The position numbers and the translations under genes were made by a program. A DNA stretch of 64,000 nt, taken from NCBI GenBank assembly GCA_018806985.1, contig JADANN010000335.1, forward strand, positions 744,001-808,000. The letters run 5' to 3'. Each line of letters starts with the position of its first letter. Position 1 is the stretch's first letter. Source of the stretch: Angiostrongylus vasorum (Eukaryota; Nematoda; Chromadorea; Rhabditida; Metastrongylidae). Positions 58,701 through 64,000 of this stretch are shown piece by piece. The notes under the pieces are model-generated. The model was not told the DNA's origin. It did not search any database and saw only the letters and a program-made list of their open reading frames with translations.

Positions 58701-59712
58701 ATCCTTTATCCTTTTATAAAGAAAGTTACATATGCGAAGCAAGAAACTCAAGGCCAGTCCCGAAGAACAAAACTCATATGCTGAGATATGAGAAAAACCC
58801 GTGACCTAAAGTGGTCTTCAAACGCGCTACTATCCTTTCCAAGGGCTCAAGTTTTATCCGCTGCACCAACCGAGACTCCTTTCCCCTTTTCTCAGCCCAT
58901 TTTTTGCACCAACGGTACTCTAGTAATCACTCATCAACGAGAATGGGTATAAAAGGCAAAAGAAAGGCCTTGATTGGGGTGGTGGATAGCATGTGAGCCC
59001 TCCGAAAAGGTGATCGCGGATTTGAAACCCACCTGAGGTTCCGAGTTTTGCTCATATTTCAGCATTCTTGTGTTTGTATTTCATATAATATTCTGCCATG
59101 GAAAAAGATTAGGCAGCAAATAAAAGTGCAACATAGTGATTCTGTAACATTTCATAATAGGAAATAAAAACTTGAAAATTAACAAGGCAAAAAACAGCTC
59201 TATTTGCGATTTTGCTCCGTTCAGATCTGCAGAACTAACGCCAAGTACTTTTTCAACCACCTCATTGCTTGATCGTGGCCTTGGTGTAATCTGCGGTCCA
59301 TCCGGTTGACCGGCGAAACCTTCTACGGATTTACTGTCCGTGCTAACCGGATATGGACCGCGACCACCCTCCAGAAGTCGACGCGGCACGTAATAGGCTT
59401 GCGTAGGGCGTGAATTGCTGAAAAGAAAAGTAGACTTCCACCGTAGTTTGGATGTGATTAGGGTTTGAATCCGACGAAATAGACGATGTATTGAACTAGC
59501 AAGTAGGGTCTGCCATGTGTTCTTAATAGTCCGATCTGTTGAAGAGTTGCTGGCTTTGGTTTGGCTGTGAGAAGATCCAGTAGCGCAAAATCAAGACCAG
59601 AACAGCAGCAGTGTCGCTACGCAACCGATGTGTTTAACTCATGTTTTTAACACAATCCAGTACTTCAGTAAACTCACGAGAGCGGTCTCATTGGGGCGGA
59701 GATGTCCATTAC
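55715..59712 (-). CDS. Pro/Thr-rich protein of unknown family (spliced, 5' part missing)
   Basis: Minus-strand exons with matching phase: 59,678-59,712; 59,249-59,417; 56,201-56,293; 55,969-56,130; 55,715-55,768. They give 170 residues and a TAA. Text includes YYVPRRLLEGGRGPYPVSTD, QPDGPQITPRPRSSNEVVEK, IEPRPLMADLLPKIDSHN, KRRAPKITEQQAPATPN and FTPRIVNAPRGPLTRPNTF. It is rich in Pro, Thr and Arg and looks disordered. I recognise no domain. The last exon and the donor chosen at 59,249 are the least certain. A frame starting MSSLMNQPFINGGGSSK on the minus strand at about 62,161 could be its first exon. Confidence 0.5.
56695..56965 (+). repeat. SINE family A copy
   Basis: Well-kept head GTGTGGCGCAGTGGTCGGAC; the body has a deletion after GGCAAATTGGTAC. 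Intronic to the minus-strand gene. Confidence 0.75.
57410..57700 (-). repeat. SINE family A copy, diverged
   Basis: CCCTGAGGGATGAATTATGC at the left, reversed head CCACTGCGCTACACG at the right. Faces the plus copy at 57,920. Confidence 0.65.
57920..58180 (+). repeat. SINE family A copy
   Basis: GGCGAGTGTAGCACAGTGGT head and GATTGATCAACGCCGAGGG end. Confidence 0.7.
58432..58710 (+). repeat. SINE family A copy, near full length
   Basis: The best-kept copy here: GTGCGTGTGGCGCAGTGGTC, GGAATCGATTCCC, CATCGGAAGGCCACCGC, and GATTGATCAACGCCGAGAGC followed by TTTATCCTTTATCC. Confidence 0.85.
58770..59130. repeat. SINE family C inverted pair
   Basis: The minus part (58,770-58,940) has GCTGAGATATGAGAAAAACC. 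The plus part (58,970-59,130) has GGTGGATAGCATGTGAGCCC, TTTGAAACCCACCTGAGGTT and TTTTGCTCATATTTCAGC. Confidence 0.65.
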
Positions 59713-59719
59713 CTAGAAT

Positions 59720-60825
59720 TTTACAATTGTAAGATAACAGTTGTCATGAACTTTTTAAGAGAATGTCGGAATTTATGAAGTGAGAACATTCAACGATATA
59801 AGGAAAATGCGCGCGATTTCCCACAGGGCGGTTACGCTAAGGTGTTCGATTTCAGAAATAAGTAGAAAAAGCATTGAATGTTCCCGAAATACAACTTTCG
59901 AACGCTAAGGTTCAGTCGATTCTAAAGGGGTTTAATATAAACACAGATGACTATTAATTACAGAACTAATGCGGATCTATAACTGATCAGCAACTGATGG
60001 GAACAAGAGGTGAAGGTCCTTCTATTTAAAGGAAAACCTTTAAAACTTAAGAACAGAAAAAGTGGCACCGTTTAGTGTTCAATTCCTTATTATGCGCTAA
60101 CCACAAGGATTCCCTAGTTTCAAAGAGTTTTCAAAGATTTTCAATTCCTCACTGGACGACAGAAGATGAGATTAACCTGTTTAATTTGAGAGTCTTGGTG
60201 ATAGAATACTACAATCTAATCCTTCGAGAATATTCGGAAAACTGGTGCGAGACTAAAGATTTAAAGCACAGGTGAAGACGACTGTGGTGTTGATGATAAG
60301 GACGAAGATTCCCATATAGAAATACTTTCACTTCATTTTAATTTATATTAACCAGAAGAATAAACCTTTCTTTCAAAGACAGCAGAAGGAATGGTGCTTC
60401 TTCCACGGTACTCAAAGAGTGGAAATTGGTGCCATGAAAAGTGATCAATGGAGAATGAAAGTGAAGTAGGAAGGAGAACGAAAGATATGAATGATAGCGT
60501 CGCCAAACTTTTCCTTCCGTTCGTTGATTGGTTGTTGATATTCGGACTATGACAGGGTAGATTTTCATCAAAGAAGCAGATAATCTTGTATGGACAATTA
60601 ATCAAGAACCGTCATGTATGAGAGGGCACCGCCAGACCTTCTTGTTTCATTCGTGGTGCAGAGTTCTATTTAACCCAATTCGATCCGATTGTAGCTCTAA
60701 AACATCGCAAACACATCGGGAACTGTTACAATGTTAGCCACAGTCAACATTTAACAAAGCACTGCAAGCTTATCACTAACACTTACGCTACGATGTGACC
60801 TCTATAGGAATCACAAAATGCGAAA
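59720..60825. other. No gene recognised
   Basis: Unique-looking sequence. Short frames at 60,075-60,275 (+) and 60,338-60,605 (-) have no clear domain. Upstream exons of the minus-strand gene should lie here or further right. Confidence 0.4.
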
Positions 60826-60829
60826 ATAA

Positions 60830-61165
60830 CTTTTTTTCACATGACCCGTCTCTCACATCTACTGTGTGGAATCCCACATTTCTTTCACTCCATTCGTTTC
60901 TTCGCATCCATCATTCATGAAGGTCTTACGGCTTTTTGTGTGTGGGTTTGGCTGCTGAATGAGGATTTCCCCTTCGTCATGAATGTCCTTGAATGCTGGT
61001 CGAGTCGATAATCCTTGGAGCTCTGAGACAGCTGAGCAGAGTGTTCCCAGATGGACTGCAGAGAGTGAGCTTTTTTTCAGACAAGTCTGGTGCCAATTTC
61101 TCGACGACGGAAAAATGACAAGCTTGGTGAGCCCGATGTTTTCAACTTTATATCTACATAACGCA
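60830..61165 (-). repeat. SINE family D copy
   Basis: GTGGAATCCCACATTTCTTT, TTCCCAGATGGACTGCAGAG and CAGACAAGTCTGGTGCCAAT with the family order. Confidence 0.65.
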
Positions 61166-61169
61166 GCTA

Positions 61170-61425
61170 AAGGGCGAGTGTAGCGCAGTGGTGGATAGGT
61201 ATTCTGCAATACACACTGGATCGGCCACAAGTTCAATCGCACACCCCGGGCTCAACAAACCTTCCAGCGCTCGGTGTCGGCAAATTGATAGCCGGACAGA
61301 TCTGTTCGGTAAGACAGTAGCACTGACCCGATACATGGGTAGGCTACCGCGTATAGGCAAGATATGCGTCATGCATGGCCACGCATCAGGAATTGATCAA
61401 CGCCGAGAGTTTTATCCTTTATTTC
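61170..61425 (+). repeat. SINE family A copy
   Basis: GGCGAGTGTAGCGCAGTGGT head, GATACATGGGTAGGCTACCG, AATTGATCAACGCCGAGAG end; deletion near the 3' third. Confidence 0.7.
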
Positions 61426-61794
61426 AGCTCGTGGTGAATTTTATTGATCGTAATAAAAAAATAGAATACATAGATCTCTGCCTACATCATAGTAGTCTCC
61501 TGACATGTGTTTATTCCAATTCTTTGCTTCAAGACTCATATTTGGAACACGAAAGTGAGTGAACAAGCGGGATTTTGTCCAGCACGCCAATGATGGTGTT
61601 CTCCAATATACTGCTGGGTTTTAAAAACCTAAATTTCGTAGATCAATTTTTTTTATTTTGAAGATTGCAGCTCCAAGCAGATTTCACCTTTAACAGGACA
61701 CTGCATAAAAAATCATATATGTCATTAATGTGATAGAGCAAAGTTCTTCTATAGATCTATAAAGTTCTGACCCATGAATAAGGATAAGTATAAG

Positions 61795-62065
61795 GCTCTC
61801 GGCATTGATCAATCCCCTGACGGATGCGCCATGCATTCGACTTCATTAAGTATCGTTGGCGGTGATTGTGCATATCTGGCCTTTAGAATGACTTGCGGTG
61901 GTCTACCGATGTATCGAGCCAGTACTGCTATCCTCCCAGACAAGTCTGGTACCAATTTGTCGACCCCGGAGAGATGGAAGGCTTGGTGGGCCATAGGCGC
62001 GGAGATCGATTCCGTGTGTGTGCCACAGTAGCGCCTCCAACGACTGCGCCACATGCGTCCTGGAT
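61795..62065 (-). repeat. SINE family A copy
   Basis: CTCTCGGCATTGATCAATCC at the left, reversed head CGACTGCGCCACATGCG at the right. It abuts the small frame at 62,090. Confidence 0.75.
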
Positions 62066-62450
62066 CCTGGACCCATGAAACACTTTATTAATATGGAAAA
62101 TATCGTTAGTTTTCGAAGAACCACCTCCATTGATGAAGGGTTGATTCATAAGCGACGACATGTTTTGAATTCGATGCGCGCGTGCCCGAAACTGATTGCA
62201 CTTTCAACTTTAAACGAGCGCTTGACAGCTTATAATGAACTTCATTGATTGGAATGATAACCATTAGAATTTACAAATCGTTGTCATCATTATCTAGCTT
62301 CTCTTTTTCTACAATGATGAGATTCTGATTGTGTAAAGACCATAAAACTTCTCTGATTTATTTTCCCGAGTCTCAAAACGATTGAATGAGGGCGATTTAG
62401 CAGGACGGAGGTGTTCACGAAATGTGCTGTCGATACGTATTCTTTCTTTG

Positions 62451-62665
62451 ATAAGCTTACACGAGGTTGATATATGATCTTTATTCGGCTAACGCTTCGA
62501 CGGTTTCGCCTCCATCAGAGCCGATGATTCGAGTCGATGGTCTACAGTTGTTTGTGTTCTCGAGGTGGCGCCTTCGTCGCGCACTACTCTGATGAAGACG
62601 AAACCGTCGAAACGTTAGATGAATAAGGATCATATGTCTACCTCGTGTAAGCTTACCAAAGAAAG
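62451..62665. repeat. Palindromic Penelope-like tail pair
   Basis: The left arm GATAAGCTTACACGAGGTTG, then ATGATCTTTATTCGGCTAAC and GCTTCGACGGTTTCGCC, is mirrored on the right by CTGATGAAGACGAAACCGTC, GAAACGTTAGATGAATAAGG and CTACCTCGTGTAAGCTTACC. The arms are about 70 bp with a 60-bp spacer. Both arms hold the hammerhead-like core (CTGATGA, A, GACG, AAAC, CGTC, GAAAC). Confidence 0.8.
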
Positions 62666-62719
62666 AGTACATATCGATTAGTCATGCCAAGGTTAAAGGA
62701 AAGTCGGTTTTGAAAATTG

Positions 62720-64000
62720 TGGTGTCGACATTTGCGAGTATCTCGGCAGCGTGAAAAATTTTCCAGACTTAAATTTTGTTCCGGTTGCCCTAAAATCTTT
62801 AAAGACACGAAAGTTTAGAGTTAAAATAGCGCCTTAGAGGAGTTGTATGACCCATGAAGCGATAGAAAACTGTCTGTATTACTTGAAAATCAGGTTCATA
62901 ATTCTTCAGGGTGCACTAGTAAGTGTCGTCGGGAATGTTTTTTAACTAGAATATCGTCACATTACTAACCGATAGGTGCACGAATTTCGAAACAGAACCT
63001 TGTTTGCATAGAAATTAGAAAAATGAACTATGCATAACTCATACTGTGGGAATACATATGAAATAAAGGGATAAATTCCAGCAGTACACCAATCTCGTAG
63101 AGATGTCGATGCATTACGGTAATGAAAACGGATGTTGTATATGGAGCGAACAGTAAACACCAGCCAATAGAGACGGCTGTAACGACTTTCTCAAACTAAT
63201 TCGTTACGAATTCAACGGTTCATAGGAGATGAAGGGCGTTCTTGGAGGGGAACGCACCAAACGGCACATGATGGGCTAGTGTGGGAACCTGAAGTGGCTG
63301 CCTCATTCTACCGTCTGTCACTGATAAATGAGAAAAAAGTGTTAGCAAGAATAATGGAGGCCAGTGTTAGAAATGAGAAATACATCATTTGCCATGGATA
63401 GATTTCTTTGGAGTCCGGTCAGCTTTGTGACGGGACAATCAGAGACTATGGATCAGTGTTATTGTTACGATGAGTCAGTGGACGGGCAGAAAGTGCATCC
63501 ATTATCGTCATAGCTATTTTGACGTTTGCTCATGCAGAAAATCGATTCCGGTCGTGGCTATAGAGATTGGTCTGCGGATTCGGACTTAACTGAAACATCT
63601 GAGGAGCTTGGTAAAGAGAAATCTGCTAATGAAGTATACTGGAAGAAGTTCGATTATCAAATGCGATATTCGCCATGACTCAGTTCCAGGCTGAGAAGAC
63701 GGTGAAATCTAGAAAAAACATTAGTCACAGTGAGATAAAGGATAAAGGATGAAGCGTTATGTGTTGGGGAAGAATGGAACCGGGAGAAGATGGAAGTCAT
63801 GTTGACTCCAAGGCATGTTTTAAGAACTCATTCTTTGCTGTTTTGTTTCAAGCGAAGAATTTGTGTGGACTAGCAGATACTAAATGAGTATTTTGAGCAG
63901 CCAAAGCAAATCTTCTAGCATCCGACTGGCCCTAAATGGATGAAGTATTCTGTGGTCCCAGAGTGGAAGTGAATAAGGGATTTCGAAAAACTACGTTATG
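62720..64000. other. No confirmed gene; one open stretch
   Basis: A plus-strand stretch at about 63,213-63,405 is open for some 64 codons (AHDGLVWEPEVAASFYRL, then NEKKVLARIMEASVRNEK) without a clear start or splice sites. I recognise no family. The rest shows nothing I can name. Confidence 0.3.

Noticed and set aside
4838..62065. tRNA genes suggested by GCGCAGTGGT and GTTCGATCCC motifs
   Set aside because: Every instance examined is embedded in a repeated 260-360 bp unit without a closed cloverleaf, so these are SINE heads.

Overview
This is eukaryotic nuclear DNA, most likely from a strongylid (hookworm-like) nematode. The evidence is short exons with TTTCAG-type acceptors, an ATG directly behind such an acceptor (trans-splicing style), RTE and Penelope-like retroelement relics, and very many tRNA-derived short repeats. 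No bacterial-type operons, rRNA or CRISPR were seen. Most long open frames are repeat-derived or shadows. The genes below were built by hand from splice sites with matching reading phase, so edges could be off by a few bases where noted.

Layout. 1-2,100: a decayed RTE-type reverse transcriptase (+), interrupted by a palindromic SINE dimer. 2,100-9,900: mostly repeats and unannotated DNA. 9,986-25,519 (+): a cell-surface gene with Cys-rich/EGF modules, a SEA domain, two more EGF modules, a transmembrane helix and a short tail (14 exons, 418 residues, 5' end not found). 25,520-29,700: intergenic DNA. 29,700-32,010 (+): a second RTE relic. 32,447-37,202 (-): a Rab33-family GTPase gene whose first intron holds a decayed Penelope-like element with reverse transcriptase and GIY-YIG parts, flanked by an inverted second tail. 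38,027-43,988 (-): a complete seven-exon TAF11 gene (TFIID subunit), with another RTE relic in intron 6. 44,810-54,088 (+): a 14-exon, 663-residue charged, low-complexity protein that I do not recognise, head-to-head with taf-11 and carrying a piggyBac transposase relic in an intron. 55,715-59,712 (-): a Pro/Thr-rich gene I do not recognise, convergent with the previous one. 59,720-64,000: repeats, including a Penelope-like tail palindrome, and unannotated DNA.

Repeats. At least four distinct tRNA-derived SINE families (called A-D here) occupy introns and intergenic DNA, often as head-to-head or tail-to-tail pairs. Penelope-like tails recur at several sites and share a hammerhead-ribozyme-like core. 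taf-11 and rab-33 are housekeeping genes (basal transcription, Golgi/autophagy trafficking). The EGF-SEA gene is a probable surface mucin-like protein. Nothing suggests the genes form one pathway.
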